Of a DNA stretch of 64,000 nt, positions 18,363-28,005 are shown one piece after another (the stretch's first letter is position 1; the number at the start of each line of letters is the position of its first letter). The notes beneath the pieces were generated by a model, which had not been told where the DNA came from, did not search any database, and saw only the letters and a program-made list of their open reading frames with translations. The stretch is taken from positions 1,488,001 through 1,552,000 of the forward strand of contig NZ_CP119862.1 of the NCBI RefSeq assembly GCF_029338175.1, written 5' to 3'. The position numbers and the translations under genes were made by a program. The DNA comes from Citrobacter enshiensis (GTDB taxonomy: Bacteria > Pseudomonadota > Gammaproteobacteria > Enterobacterales > Enterobacteriaceae).

Positions 18363-18932
18363 GTGAAACGACTCATCATAGGTATTTCTGGCGCTAGCGG
18401 CGCGATTTATGGCGTGCGCTTATTACAGGTATTGCGCGACGTTGCTGACGTGGAAACCCATCTGGTCATGAGTCAGGCGGCGCGGCAGACGCTTGCGCTG
18501 GAAACGGATTTTTCTTTACGTGAAGTGCAGGCTTTCGCTGATGTCACCCACGATGCGCGTGATATTGCGGCCAGTATCTCCTCAGGCTCTTTTCAGACGG
18601 CGGGAATGGTGATTTTGCCATGCTCTATCAAAACCCTTTCTGGCATCGTGCACAGTTATACCGATGGATTGCTGACCCGTGCGGCGGATGTGGTGCTGAA
18701 AGAGCGTCGCCCGTTAGTGTTGTGCGTACGCGAAACACCGCTGCATCTTGGACATCTGCGCCTGATGACGCAGGCGGCTGAAATTGGTGCCGTGATTATG
18801 CCACCGGTCCCGGCGTTTTATCATCGCCCTCAGACCCTGGATGATGTGATTAATCAAACGGTTAATCGCGTTCTCGACCAGTTTAACATTGCTCTGCCGC
18901 AGGATCTTTTTACCCGCTGGCAAGGGGCATAA
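18363..18932 (+). CDS. ubiX: Flavin prenyltransferase UbiX
   Basis: UbiX attaches a dimethylallyl group to FMN, making the prenylated flavin used by the decarboxylase UbiD in ubiquinone synthesis. The 189 residues equal the E. coli length. The flavin-binding loop GISGASGAIYG lies at residues 8-18, the Ser-Gly segment SSGSFQTAGMVILPCSIKTL near 73-92, and the conserved CVRETPLHLGHL block near 122-133. The start is GTG at 18363 with AGGG upstream. In E. coli this gene is the third in cvpA-purF-ubiX; here the GH127 cassette intervenes and the nearest upstream gene is the LacI-type regulator, with no terminator in the 40 bp gap. A terminator follows ubiX. Confidence 0.97.
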   Translation: MKRLIIGISGASGAIYGVRLLQVLRDVADVETHLVMSQAARQTLALETDFSLREVQAFADVTHDARDIAASISSGSFQTAGMVILPCSIKTLSGIVHSYTDGLLTRAADVVLKERRPLVLCVRETPLHLGHLRLMTQAAEIGAVIMPPVPAFYHRPQTLDDVINQTVNRVLDQFNIALPQDLFTRWQGA

Positions 18933-18963
18933 TTTGCACTTCCCCCGCGCATAATTCATTCCG

Positions 18964-18987
18964 TTGCCCTGTTTCAGGGCAATTTTG
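18964..18987 (+). terminator. Rho-independent terminator after ubiX
   Basis: A perfect 8 bp stem TTGCCCTG/CAGGGCAA with a TTT loop (18964-18982) is followed by TTTTG. It lies 31 bp after the ubiX stop. Confidence 0.8.
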
Positions 18988-19136
18988 TAACCGCGATCAT
19001 ATCCTCAACATTTAATTCGTCAAAACCCACCGAAACGCTGCGGTTCAACCGCCAGACCTGCTATCTTCAACATCAGGACAATATTGCAACGTTTTATTAA
19101 CAAATTTAACGTCAAATATCCTCATTGACGTTAAAA

Positions 19137-19152
19137 TGGCATAAGACCTGCA
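19137..19152 (+). promoter_or_regulatory. Probable sigma-54 promoter of argT
   Basis: TGGCATAAGACCTGCA has the -24 GG and -12 GC of sigma-54 promoters with the required 10 bp between them. It lies 68 bp before argT. The argT promoter of Salmonella is known to be nitrogen (Ntr) regulated, so this is probably the same promoter. I did not identify NtrC enhancer sites with confidence. Confidence 0.8.
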
Positions 19153-19219
19153 TGAAAAAGTCTGCAAACACACAACACAACGTAAAACATAATAAAATTA
19201 CGCCACTTGAGGGTTATGT

Positions 19220-20002
19220 ATGAAGAAGACGGTTCTCGCTTTGTCTTTGCTGGTAGGACTTTCCGCGACAGCGGCCAGCTACGCAGCACTGCCACAGACG
19301 ATTCGCATTGGAACAGATACCACGTATGCGCCTTTCTCATCGAAAGATGCCAAAGGGGATTTCGTTGGGTTTGATATCGATCTGGGTAACGAAATGTGTA
19401 AGCGTATGCAGGTTAAGTGTACGTGGGTCGCCAGTGACTTTGATGCGCTCATTCCGTCGCTGAAAGCGAAAAAAATTGATGCGATTATCTCTTCTCTCTC
19501 TATCACCGAGAAACGTCAGCAGGAGATTGCCTTCTCCGACAAACTGTATGCCGCTGACTCGCGATTGATTGCCGCGAAAGGTTCGCCGATTCAGCCAACC
19601 CTCGATTCACTGAAAGGAAAACACGTTGGTGTCCTGCAAGGCTCAACGCAGGAGGCCTATGCCAACGATACCTGGCGGAGCAAAGGCGTCGATGTCGTGG
19701 CCTATGCCAACCAGGATCTCATCTATTCTGACCTGACGGCGGGACGTCTTGATGCTGCATTGCAGGATGAAGTGGCGGCCAGCGAAGGGTTCCTCAAACA
19801 GCCTGCCGGTAAAGACTATGCGTTTGCCGGTCCTTCTGTGAAAGACAAGAAGTACTTTGGCGACGGTACCGGTATTGGTCTGCGTAAAGACGATACCGAG
19901 CTGAAAGCGGCGTTTGATAAAGCGCTGGGCGAACTGCGTAAAGACGGTACCTACGACAAAATGGCGAAAAAGTACTTTGACTTTAATGTCTACGGTGACT
20001 GA
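19220..20002 (+). CDS. argT: Lysine/arginine/ornithine-binding periplasmic protein
   Basis: ArgT is the periplasmic LAO-binding protein that delivers basic amino acids to the HisQMP membrane complex. The 260-residue precursor has a signal peptide with a basic start ([20 protein letters not shown]), probably cleaved before ALPQTIRIG at about residue 23. The ligand-binding motifs [23 protein letters not shown]-like [16 protein letters not shown] and [12 protein letters not shown] are those of SBP family 3. It is a paralogue of hisJ, which follows 247 bp later; the tandem pair arose by duplication. A sigma-54-type promoter lies upstream, and a long inverted repeat separates it from hisJ. Confidence 0.96.
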   Translation: MKKTVLALSLLVGLSATAASYAALPQTIRIGTDTTYAPFSSKDAKGDFVGFDIDLGNEMCKRMQVKCTWVASDFDALIPSLKAKKIDAIISSLSITEKRQQEIAFSDKLYAADSRLIAAKGSPIQPTLDSLKGKHVGVLQGSTQEAYANDTWRSKGVDVVAYANQDLIYSDLTAGRLDAALQDEVAASEGFLKQPAGKDYAFAGPSVKDKKYFGDGTGIGLRKDDTELKAAFDKALGELRKDGTYDKMAKKYFDFNVYGD

Positions 20003-20024
20003 TTCGCCGCAGCGGGAAATTTAC

Positions 20025-20054
20025 TGCACCGTTTTGGTTAACCAAAGCGGTGCA
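20025..20054 (+). other. Long inverted repeat between argT and hisJ
   Basis: TGCACCGTTTTGG pairs with CCAAAGCGGTGCA around TTAA, giving a nearly complete 30-nt palindrome with one mismatch or wobble pair. It starts 22 bp after the argT stop and has no T run. It could act as an mRNA 3' stabiliser, a partial terminator or a protein site between the two binding-protein genes. Confidence 0.6.
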
Positions 20055-20249
20055 TGATAAGTTCCAGGCACTGTTATGGTGCAATTGTCGCTGTCGAAAT
20101 GAGCATGAATGCATACTTAAGCGTTTTTCATGCAAATTAATATTGCCGGCAGGGTAGAATGCTTTGCCTTGTCGGCCCGATTGATGGCACGATAACTGCT
20201 GCTGGTCCTGTAAAGATCCCCTATAAAAGACAGTCTGTTGAGGATAGTT

Positions 20250-21032
20250 ATGAAAAAACTGGTGTTGTCTCTTTCTCTGGTCCTGGCTTTCTCCAGTGCT
20301 ACCGCAGCATTTGCAGCCATTCCGCAAAAAATTCGTATCGGTACTGACCCGACTTATGCCCCGTTTGAATCGAAGAATGCACAGGGTGAATTAGTCGGTT
20401 TTGATATCGATCTGGCGAAAGAGCTGTGCAAACGTATTAATACACAATGTTCCTTCGTGGAAAACCCGCTGGATGCGCTGATCCCTTCGTTAAAAGCGAA
20501 GAAAATCGACGCGATCATGTCTTCGCTGTCCATCACTGAAAAACGTCAGCAGGAAATCGCGTTTACCGACAAGCTTTATGCAGCAGATTCTCGTCTGGTT
20601 GTCGCGAAAGCGGCTGACATCCAGCCCACCATTGAATCCCTGAAAGGGAAACGCGTTGGCGTACTGCAGGGCACCACTCAGGAAACGTTCGGCAATGAAC
20701 ACTGGGCGCCAAAAGGCATTGAAATCGTTTCTTATCAGGGGCAGGACAATATCTATTCCGACCTGACGGCAGGACGTATTGATGCGGCGTTCCAGGATGA
20801 AGTCGCGGCGAGCGAAGGTTTTCTGAAGCAGTCGGTAGGCAAAGATTACAAATTCGGCGGCCCGTCAGTGAAAGATGAGAAACTGTTCGGCGTCGGTACC
20901 GGGATGGGTCTGCGCAAAGAAGACAATGAGCTGCGTGAAGCCCTGAACAAAGCATTCGCTGAAATGCGTGCTGATGGTACTTACGAGAAGCTGGCGAAAA
21001 AGTACTTCGATTTTGATGTTTACGGCGGCTAA
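20250..21032 (+). CDS. hisJ: Histidine-binding periplasmic protein HisJ
   Basis: HisJ binds L-histidine in the periplasm and presents it to the HisQMP ABC transporter. The 260-residue precursor has a signal peptide ending in ATAAFA before [14 protein letters not shown]. The SBP-family-3 features [31 protein letters not shown] and [17 protein letters not shown] are present. The start at 20250 follows GAGG and gives the family length; an in-frame ATG at 20238 would add four residues and is less likely. It shares most of its sequence pattern with argT. It precedes hisQ by 94 bp, with a stem-loop in the gap, as expected for much higher expression of the binding protein than of the membrane subunits. 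Confidence 0.96.
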   Translation: MKKLVLSLSLVLAFSSATAAFAAIPQKIRIGTDPTYAPFESKNAQGELVGFDIDLAKELCKRINTQCSFVENPLDALIPSLKAKKIDAIMSSLSITEKRQQEIAFTDKLYAADSRLVVAKAADIQPTIESLKGKRVGVLQGTTQETFGNEHWAPKGIEIVSYQGQDNIYSDLTAGRIDAAFQDEVAASEGFLKQSVGKDYKFGGPSVKDEKLFGVGTGMGLRKEDNELREALNKAFAEMRADGTYEKLAKKYFDFDVYGG

Positions 21033-21059
21033 TCACCCCGGCAGTTGATAAAGCCCACT

Positions 21060-21081
21060 CCCTCCTGCTGATGCGGGAGGG
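21060..21081 (+). other. Stem-loop between hisJ and hisQ
   Basis: CCCTCCTGC (21060-21068) pairs with GCGGGAGGG (21073-21081) around TGAT, a 9 bp stem with one wobble pair. The Salmonella operon carries a REP element at this position that protects hisJ mRNA; this hairpin differs in sequence but could play the same part. Confidence 0.6.
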
Positions 21082-21126
21082 TGAAAAAAGAGGCGAAGCA
21101 TTACCACACACGACAGGACAGGCAGC

Positions 21127-21813
21127 ATGTTGTACGGGTTCTCAGGCGTTATTTTACAGGGCGCGATCGTTACGCTGGAGCTGGCTCTCAGCTCAGTTGT
21201 GCTGGCCGTTCTCATCGGTCTCGTCGGCGCGGGGGCAAAGCTTTCGCAAAGCCGCTCGATGGGGCTTATCTTCGAAGGATACACCACCCTGATCCGCGGG
21301 GTGCCGGATCTGGTCTTAATGCTGCTGATCTTCTATGGGTTGCAAATCGCGCTTAACGCGGTGACCGACGCGATAGGGATCGGCCAGATTGATATCGATC
21401 CGATGGTTGCAGGTATTATCACCCTGGGTTTCATCTACGGCGCCTATTTTACGGAAACATTCCGTGGGGCGTTTATGGCCGTGCCCAAAGGGCATATTGA
21501 GGCGGCAACGGCTTTCGGTTTTACCAGCTCGCAAACCTTCCGCAGAATTATGTTTCCGGCGATGATGCGTTACGCCTTGCCGGGGATCGGCAATAACTGG
21601 CAGGTGATTCTCAAGGCGACGGCGCTGGTTTCACTTCTCGGACTGGAAGATGTGGTCAAAGCCACTCAGTTGGCGGGTAAAAGCACCTGGGAACCGTTCT
21701 ATTTCGCGGTGGTGTGCGGGGTCATCTATCTGGTATTTACCACGGTCTCTAATGGTGTGTTGCTCTTTCTTGAGCGTCGTTACTCCGTGGGTGTGAAGAG
21801 GGCTGACCTGTGA
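21127..21813 (+). CDS. hisQ: Histidine/LAO ABC transporter permease HisQ
   Basis: HisQ is one of two permease subunits of the HisQMP2 ABC importer in the inner membrane. The 228-residue protein has about five membrane helices. The cytoplasmic EAA loop that contacts the ATPase reads EAATAFGFTSSQTFRRIMFPAM (in parts: EAATAFGFTSSQ and TFRRIMFPAM, about residues 124-145). The start ATG at 21127 follows ACAGGCAGC. Its stop codon overlaps the hisM start by 4 bp, coupling their translation. It accepts ligand from HisJ or ArgT. Confidence 0.96.
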   Translation: MLYGFSGVILQGAIVTLELALSSVVLAVLIGLVGAGAKLSQSRSMGLIFEGYTTLIRGVPDLVLMLLIFYGLQIALNAVTDAIGIGQIDIDPMVAGIITLGFIYGAYFTETFRGAFMAVPKGHIEAATAFGFTSSQTFRRIMFPAMMRYALPGIGNNWQVILKATALVSLLGLEDVVKATQLAGKSTWEPFYFAVVCGVIYLVFTTVSNGVLLFLERRYSVGVKRADL

Positions 21814-22523
21814 TCGACATTATTCAGGAGTACTGGAAATCCCTGCTCTGGAGCGATGGCTATCGCTATACAGGCGTGGCGATCACCTTGTGGTTGCTGA
21901 TTTCCTCCGTGGTGATGGGCGGGATTCTGGCCGTGTTTATGGCCATCGGTCGCGTCTCAAGCAACAAATTCATCCAGTTTCCTATCTGGCTGTTTACCTA
22001 TATCTTTCGTGGCACGCCGCTCTATGTGCAACTGCTGGTGTTCTATTCCGGGATGTATACGCTGGAGATCGTCAAAGGCACTGATTTCCTCAATGCGTTT
22101 TTCCGCAGTGGGCTTAACTGTACGGTGCTGGCGCTTACGCTGAATACCTGCGCCTATACCACCGAGATTTTTGCTGGCGCGATTCGTTCGGTACCGCACG
22201 GCGAGATTGAAGCGGCACGTGCTTATGGCTTCTCATCGTTCAAAATGTATCGCTGCATTATTTTGCCTTCCGCATTGCGAATTGCGTTGCCAGCATACAG
22301 CAATGAAGTCATTTTAATGCTGCACTCAACGGCGCTGGCATTTACGGCGACGGTGCCGGATTTGTTGAAAATCGCTCGCGATATCAACTCGGCAACTTAC
22401 CAGCCGTTTACCGCCTTCGGTATTGCCGCCGTACTGTATTTGATTATTTCGTATGTCCTGATCAGTCTGTTCCGTAAAGCGGAAAAACGCTGGTTGCAGC
22501 ATGTAAAACCTTCGACGCACTGA
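21810..22523 (+). CDS. hisM: Histidine/LAO ABC transporter permease HisM
   Basis: HisM pairs with HisQ to form the transmembrane channel of the histidine and lysine/arginine/ornithine importer. The 237-residue protein has several membrane helices and the ATPase-contact loop [20 protein letters not shown] near residues 134-153. The start is GTG at 21810, overlapping the hisQ stop by 4 bp. A further 4 bp separates it from hisP. HisM and HisQ are related to each other as well as to other polar amino acid permeases. The E. coli protein has about 238 residues, so this one is full length. Confidence 0.96.
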   Translation: MIDIIQEYWKSLLWSDGYRYTGVAITLWLLISSVVMGGILAVFMAIGRVSSNKFIQFPIWLFTYIFRGTPLYVQLLVFYSGMYTLEIVKGTDFLNAFFRSGLNCTVLALTLNTCAYTTEIFAGAIRSVPHGEIEAARAYGFSSFKMYRCIILPSALRIALPAYSNEVILMLHSTALAFTATVPDLLKIARDINSATYQPFTAFGIAAVLYLIISYVLISLFRKAEKRWLQHVKPSTH

Positions 22524-22527
22524 GAAC

Positions 22528-23304
22528 ATGATGTCTGAGAATAAATTAAACGTAATTGATTTACACAAACACTACGGCGAGCATGAAGTGCTGAAAGGGG
22601 TATCACTGCAGGCCAATGCTGGGGATGTTATCAGTATTATTGGCTCATCCGGTTCCGGGAAAAGTACCTTTCTGCGCTGCATTAACTTCCTCGAAAAGCC
22701 GAGTGAAGGCTTAATCGTGGTCAACGGACAGAACATTAATCTGGTCCGGGACACCGATGGTCAGCTCAAGGTGGCGGATAAAAACCAGCTGCGTTTGCTG
22801 CGTACGCGTCTGACGATGGTGTTCCAGCATTTCAACCTCTGGAGCCACATGACCGTGCTGGAAAACGTCATGGAAGCGCCCATTCAGGTGTTAGGTTTGA
22901 GCAAGCAGGAAGCCCGCGAACGTGCGGTGAAGTACCTTGCGAAGGTCGGTATTGATGAGCGAGCTCAGGGGAAATACCCGGTGCATCTTTCCGGCGGTCA
23001 GCAGCAGCGTGTCTCTATCGCGCGCGCGTTGGCCATGGAGCCAGAAGTGCTGTTGTTTGATGAACCGACCTCGGCGCTTGACCCGGAGCTGGTGGGCGAA
23101 GTGTTGCGCATCATGCAACAACTGGCGGAAGAGGGGAAAACCATGGTCGTGGTGACCCATGAAATGGGCTTTGCTCGCCATGTTTCCACGCACGTGATTT
23201 TCCTGCACCAGGGGAAAATAGAAGAAGAAGGTGATCCACAGCAGGTGTTTGGTAATCCGCAGAGTCCCCGCTTGCAGCAGTTCCTTAAGGGATCGTTGAA
23301 GTAA
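22528..23304 (+). CDS. hisP: Histidine/LAO ABC transporter ATP-binding protein HisP
   Basis: HisP is the ATPase of the importer and sits as a dimer on the cytoplasmic face of HisQM. The 258 residues show Walker [10 protein letters not shown] (about 39-47), the Q-loop in MVFQHFNLW, the ABC signature LSGGQQQR, Walker [14 protein letters not shown] and the switch histidine in VVVTHEMGF. Two consecutive ATGs (22528 and 22531) could start it; E. coli HisP also begins MMSEN. It is the last gene of hisJQMP; a REP unit follows the stop codon. Confidence 0.97.
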   Translation: MMSENKLNVIDLHKHYGEHEVLKGVSLQANAGDVISIIGSSGSGKSTFLRCINFLEKPSEGLIVVNGQNINLVRDTDGQLKVADKNQLRLLRTRLTMVFQHFNLWSHMTVLENVMEAPIQVLGLSKQEARERAVKYLAKVGIDERAQGKYPVHLSGGQQQRVSIARALAMEPEVLLFDEPTSALDPELVGEVLRIMQQLAEEGKTMVVVTHEMGFARHVSTHVIFLHQGKIEEEGDPQQVFGNPQSPRLQQFLKGSLK

Positions 23305-23309
23305 CGTTT

Positions 23310-23340
23310 GCCCGGTGGCGCTGCGCTAACCGGGCCTGCG
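23310..23340. repeat. Single REP unit after hisP
   Basis: GCCCGGTGGCGCTGCGC closing with TAACCGGGCC forms a REP-type hairpin with the standard core. It lies between the convergent hisP and acetyltransferase genes and could protect the hisP mRNA end. Confidence 0.75.
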
Positions 23341-23362
23341 TTATGGCGTGCGCATCCGATTT

Positions 23363-23872
23363 TTACTCCGGGTTACGCTCCAGGCGATACACCCAGTCAT
23401 CGTAGCGTATGCCATTGACTTCATACGCTTTCTCCAGCACCTGAGTACGTATAAATCCCTGTTTCTCCAGTACGCGTGCGGAAGGTGTGTTATCCGCCAG
23501 CACGTAACCGTTAATCGCGTTTACACCCGTTTGGATAAAGGCATACCGGCAGATTGCCTGGAGTGCTTCGCTGGCGATCCCTTTGCCTTGCGCTGGTGGG
23601 ATCACGGTATAGCCGACATCGGCTTCCTGCGGATGCAGATGACTTATCTGTAACCCAATATCGCCCAGCGGCGTCCCGTTTTCCTGATCGCGAATAACAA
23701 AGGTGTGCTGTGCGGCAAGGCGGCGGGCGAACAGGAGGCGGGTTTCTCTTTCCGGGCTGATATCGGCCATAAAACGCATAATGTCCGGGTTTTCACGCAG
23801 CGCCAGGAAAAACAGCCAGTCTGAAGGTTGAAAAGGGGACAGCGTGAGTCGTGATGTCGTAATGATTGCCAT
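23363..23872 (-). CDS. GNAT-family N-acetyltransferase (RimJ/RimL-like)
   Basis: This 169-residue protein is a cytoplasmic GNAT acetyltransferase of the RimJ/RimL type. The start RLTLSPFQPSDW is typical. The acetyl-CoA loop is IPPAQGKGIASEAL (about residues 90-103, pattern Q/R-x2-G-x-G/A), followed by VLADNTPSARVLEKQGF, the usual motif B for this subgroup. The substrate is unknown; ribosomal proteins, antibiotics or small amines are all possible. It lies where E. coli K-12 has yfcI (rpnB); I recall a putative acetyltransferase gene at the same place in Salmonella. It is read toward hisP and follows yfcH after 70 bp in opposite direction terms, that is, it lies downstream of yfcH-type leftward genes. 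Confidence 0.85.
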   Translation of the reverse strand: MAIITTSRLTLSPFQPSDWLFFLALRENPDIMRFMADISPERETRLLFARRLAAQHTFVIRDQENGTPLGDIGLQISHLHPQEADVGYTVIPPAQGKGIASEALQAICRYAFIQTGVNAINGYVLADNTPSARVLEKQGFIRTQVLEKAYEVNGIRYDDWVYRLERNPE

Positions 23873-23942
23873 AAAGTCGTTATTCCGGTAGTCAGGCTTA
23901 TCACCTTACCACCGGAACGATTGTGATGAACAGTGGAGAGGA

Positions 23943-24836
23943 TTAGTGGATCACGTCCGCCAGCGCCTCTTCTAAGTCGTACCAGCGAAAAGCAAATCCG
24001 GAAGCCTCCAGCCGTTTGGGAAGCGCGCGTTGCCCACCGAGCACCAGTACTGAAGATTCACCCATCAGCAGCCGAATGGCGGTAGCCGGTATGCGAACAA
24101 TGGCAGGGCGGTTCAGCGCATGGCCCAGCGCATGGGCAAATTGTTCATTACGCACGGGATACGGCGAAACCATATTGAATGGCCCCTGGAGGTCGTTATT
24201 GAGCAGCCAGAGAATCCCGTTGACCATATCATCGATGTGGATCCAGGCCAGGTATTGACGTCCAGTACCGATTGGTCCGCCCATCCCGATACGAAAAGAG
24301 GGGACCATTTTCGCCAGAATCCCGCCTTTCGGTGCCAGTACTACGCCAGTCCGCAGTAGACAAACCCGTGTTTTTTCACTTTGCGCGCTACTGGCGATCT
24401 GCTCCCAGCGCGCACAAAGTTTATGGGTAAACTCGTTGTGAGGCGGCTCTTCTTCTGTCACCACCACTTCACCCAGATCGCCGTAATAGCCAGCGGCGGA
24501 ACCGGAGATCAGCACCGCAGGCGGCGTGTCGCTGGCGTTGATTAAGTCAGCCAGCTTTTGTGTGATGCTCCAGCGACTCTGGCACAAACGTTCCTTTTGC
24601 TGTTCGGTCCAGCGTTTGTCGGCAATGGGTTCCCCGGCGAGGTTAATCACGGCGTCAACATGGTTGAGGTTTTTCTTATCCTCCAGCCCTTTCCAGAGTA
24701 TGACCCGGGAGTCCAGAATCTGGCGTGCCTTTTCAGGATTGCGCGTTACTACCGTCACCTGATGTCCTGATTCCAGCAAACGGGGGATCAAATGACGTCC
24801 AATCAGACCAGTACCACCGGTTACCACTATTTCCAT
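23943..24836 (-). CDS. yfcH: NAD(P)-binding epimerase-like protein YfcH
   Basis: YfcH is a 297-residue atypical extended short-chain dehydrogenase (TIGR01777/SDR39U1 type). It has the dinucleotide loop [17 protein letters not shown] at residues 4-20 and a C-terminal DUF1731 tail ([22 protein letters not shown]). The region [20 protein letters not shown] carries the tyrosine expected near the active site. The function is not established; related plant proteins affect plastid division. It is read leftward after folX, with a 21 bp gap, so folX-yfcH is probably one transcript as in E. coli. Confidence 0.93.
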   Translation of the reverse strand: MEIVVTGGTGLIGRHLIPRLLESGHQVTVVTRNPEKARQILDSRVILWKGLEDKKNLNHVDAVINLAGEPIADKRWTEQQKERLCQSRWSITQKLADLINASDTPPAVLISGSAAGYYGDLGEVVVTEEEPPHNEFTHKLCARWEQIASSAQSEKTRVCLLRTGVVLAPKGGILAKMVPSFRIGMGGPIGTGRQYLAWIHIDDMVNGILWLLNNDLQGPFNMVSPYPVRNEQFAHALGHALNRPAIVRIPATAIRLLMGESSVLVLGGQRALPKRLEASGFAFRWYDLEEALADVIH

Positions 24837-24857
24837 ACCGCCTCCCGAAGTCCGCGC

Positions 24858-25220
24858 TTAGCGTCGCCAGCTCAGCGTCATTGAGACGGAATCGGCGTAA
24901 CGCAGTGCATGTAGTTTATCGATCTCTACTTCAGCATAAGTGACCCAGTGATGTTCACGTGCGATATCGAGCACATCCTGAGTTAATTTTTCCAACAATG
25001 AGAAGCGGTTGCTCTCAACATGCCCAATGATGCTTTTGGTGATGGTGCGATAATTCAGCGCATCGCTGATGTCCTCGCTGGTGCGTGCGTTTTCCGCCGG
25101 ATAATGAATAACAACATTGATGACAATGTCCTGGCGGTTGTTGATCTCTTCTTCTTTGATACCAATAAACGTGCGCAGGCGAAGATTTTTTATACGAATA
25201 ATAGCGTCAGACTGTGACAT
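24858..25220 (-). CDS. folX: Dihydroneopterin triphosphate 2'-epimerase
   Basis: FolX epimerises dihydroneopterin triphosphate to dihydromonapterin triphosphate, the first step toward the tetrahydromonapterin cofactor of some hydroxylases. The protein has 120 residues in the tunnelling (T-fold) family with FolB. The active-site segment [18 protein letters not shown] and the C-terminal lysine region [16 protein letters not shown] are those of FolX. The start chosen at 25220 follows GGAGGAGACC and gives the E. coli length; an upstream ATG at 25259 would add 13 residues. It lies just upstream of yfcH. Confidence 0.96.
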   Translation of the reverse strand: MSQSDAIIRIKNLRLRTFIGIKEEEINNRQDIVINVVIHYPAENARTSEDISDALNYRTITKSIIGHVESNRFSLLEKLTQDVLDIAREHHWVTYAEVEIDKLHALRYADSVSMTLSWRR

Positions 25221-25299
25221 TGCAGGTCTCCTCCATGTATTAACCTCTGCATGATACACGAGAATGGGAATGCTTTATCTCCCCCGAACGAGGGCGCGT

Positions 25300-25923
25300 C
25301 TACTGCGCTTGCTGCATTGCCCGCACCGTCGCGGGGCGCGTACGGATACGTTCGAACCAGTTATTGACCGCCGGGAACATATCGAGATCGATCCGTTGCC
25401 GTTGATGCGCATTTATCCATGGCCAACACGCGATATCGGCAATGCTGTACTGATCGCCGCCCAACCATGGGGAAGACTCCAGACGTTTGTTCAGCACGTT
25501 GTACAGGCGTTGCGTCTCAACCTGATATCGCTCAATCGCGTAGGGGATCGTCTGTGGCGCGAAGTGGTTGAAGTGATGATTCTGACCAAGCATCGGGCCA
25601 AGCCCGCCGACCTGCCAGAAAAGCCACTGGAGCGTAGTGTGTCGCTCGCGTAACTTTCCACTCAGCAATCGCCCGGTTTTTTCCGCCAGATACAGCAAGA
25701 TCTCACCCGATTCAAACACACTGAACGGCGCGCCGCCGTCTGCAGGCGCATGGTCAACAATCGCCGGAATTTTATTGTTGGGCGAGATAGCTAAAAACTC
25801 GGGGCGGAACTGACTACCTTTACTGATATCCACGTTGATCAGGCGATAGTCAAGGCGGGTCTCTTCCAGAAACAGCGTAATTTTGTGGCCGTTGGGGGTT
25901 GGGGCGTAGTAGAGGTCGATCAT
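25300..25923 (-). CDS. yfcG: Glutathione S-transferase-like disulfide reductase YfcG
   Basis: YfcG is a Nu-class glutathione transferase homologue with disulfide-bond reductase activity toward small disulfides, using two bound glutathione molecules. The N-terminal thioredoxin-fold part has the active region YYAPTPNGHK (conserved threonine and asparagine), and the GSH contacts NNKIPAIVDH and FESGEILLYLAE. The helical C-terminal domain includes WLFWQVGGLGPMLGQNHHF. From the ATG at 25923 it has 207 residues, about eight fewer than E. coli YfcG because the tail ends at AMQQAQ. An in-frame ATG at 25965 would add 14 residues that do not fit the family. It is divergent from yfcF. Confidence 0.94.
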   Translation of the reverse strand: MIDLYYAPTPNGHKITLFLEETRLDYRLINVDISKGSQFRPEFLAISPNNKIPAIVDHAPADGGAPFSVFESGEILLYLAEKTGRLLSGKLRERHTTLQWLFWQVGGLGPMLGQNHHFNHFAPQTIPYAIERYQVETQRLYNVLNKRLESSPWLGGDQYSIADIACWPWINAHQRQRIDLDMFPAVNNWFERIRTRPATVRAMQQAQ

Positions 25924-26039
25924 TTCAGCTCCCATGCATATCGAAAAAATGGCTGACCAACACAAGTATAGAAAGCCTCGTGCGGTACGTGAGTTTTCAT
26001 CAAGTGACAGCGCGTAAAAGACTCTATATTTTGTGATAA

Positions 26040-27316
<1,277 letters not shown>

Positions 27317-27371
27317 TTTACCCCACAATTGTAAACGCGCCGTAAGAGCGCTAGATAAAGAAGGTTTCCTG

Positions 27372-27917
27372 ATGGTGGAACAGCGTCGTTTGGCAAGTAC
27401 TGAATGGGTGGATATTGTGAATGAAGACAACGAAGTCATCGCACAATCCAGCCGGGAACAAATGCGGGCGCAATGTTTACGTCATCGTGCAACGTACATC
27501 GTTGTGCATGATGGCATGGGCAAAATCCTGGTTCAGCGTCGTACCGACACAAAAGACTTTTTGCCGGGTATGTTAGATGCCACTGCGGGTGGCGTGGTGC
27601 AGGCCGATGAGCAATTGCTTGAATCTGCCCGCCGCGAAGCGGAAGAAGAACTGGGTATTGCTGGCGTTCCGTTTGCTGAACACGGTCAGTTCTATTTCGA
27701 AGATAAACACTGCCGCGTGTGGGGCGCTCTGTTTAGCTGCGTTTCCCACGGCCCGTTTGCGCTTCAGGAAGACGAAGTCAGTGAGGTCTGCTGGTTGACG
27801 CCGGAGGAGATTACCGCACGTTGCGATGAGTTTACGCCAGATTCACTGAAAGCGTTGGCGCTGTGGATGACCCGCAATGCGAAGAATAAAACCGCTGCGG
27901 CGGAAGAAACAGAATAA
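27372..27917 (+). CDS. yfcD: Nudix hydrolase YfcD
   Basis: YfcD is a 181-residue Nudix hydrolase. The Nudix box begins at [20 protein letters not shown] (G-x5-E-x7-R-E-x2-E-E pattern, about residues 73-92) and continues ELGI, so the metal-binding glutamates are intact. The fold resembles isopentenyl-diphosphate isomerase-type Nudix proteins, and the natural substrate of YfcD is not settled. The ATG at 27372 has AAGGTTT upstream. It ends at a bidirectional terminator shared with the convergent pta gene. Confidence 0.94.
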   Translation: MVEQRRLASTEWVDIVNEDNEVIAQSSREQMRAQCLRHRATYIVVHDGMGKILVQRRTDTKDFLPGMLDATAGGVVQADEQLLESARREAEEELGIAGVPFAEHGQFYFEDKHCRVWGALFSCVSHGPFALQEDEVSEVCWLTPEEITARCDEFTPDSLKALALWMTRNAKNKTAAAEETE

Positions 27918-27935
27918 TACTGTTTTGCAAAAGTA

Positions 27936-27966
27936 AAAAAGGCAGCCAGATGGCTGCCTTTTTCGT
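27936..27966. terminator. Bidirectional terminator between yfcD and pta
   Basis: AAAAAGGCAGCC pairs with GGCTGCCTTTTT (27936-27963) around a 4-nt loop. The A tract on the left and T tract on the right let it serve both the rightward yfcD and the leftward pta transcripts. Confidence 0.85.
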
Positions 27967-28005
27967 CTCATCGCCAGATAATCTGTTCGATTATCCGGCG
28001 AGATA

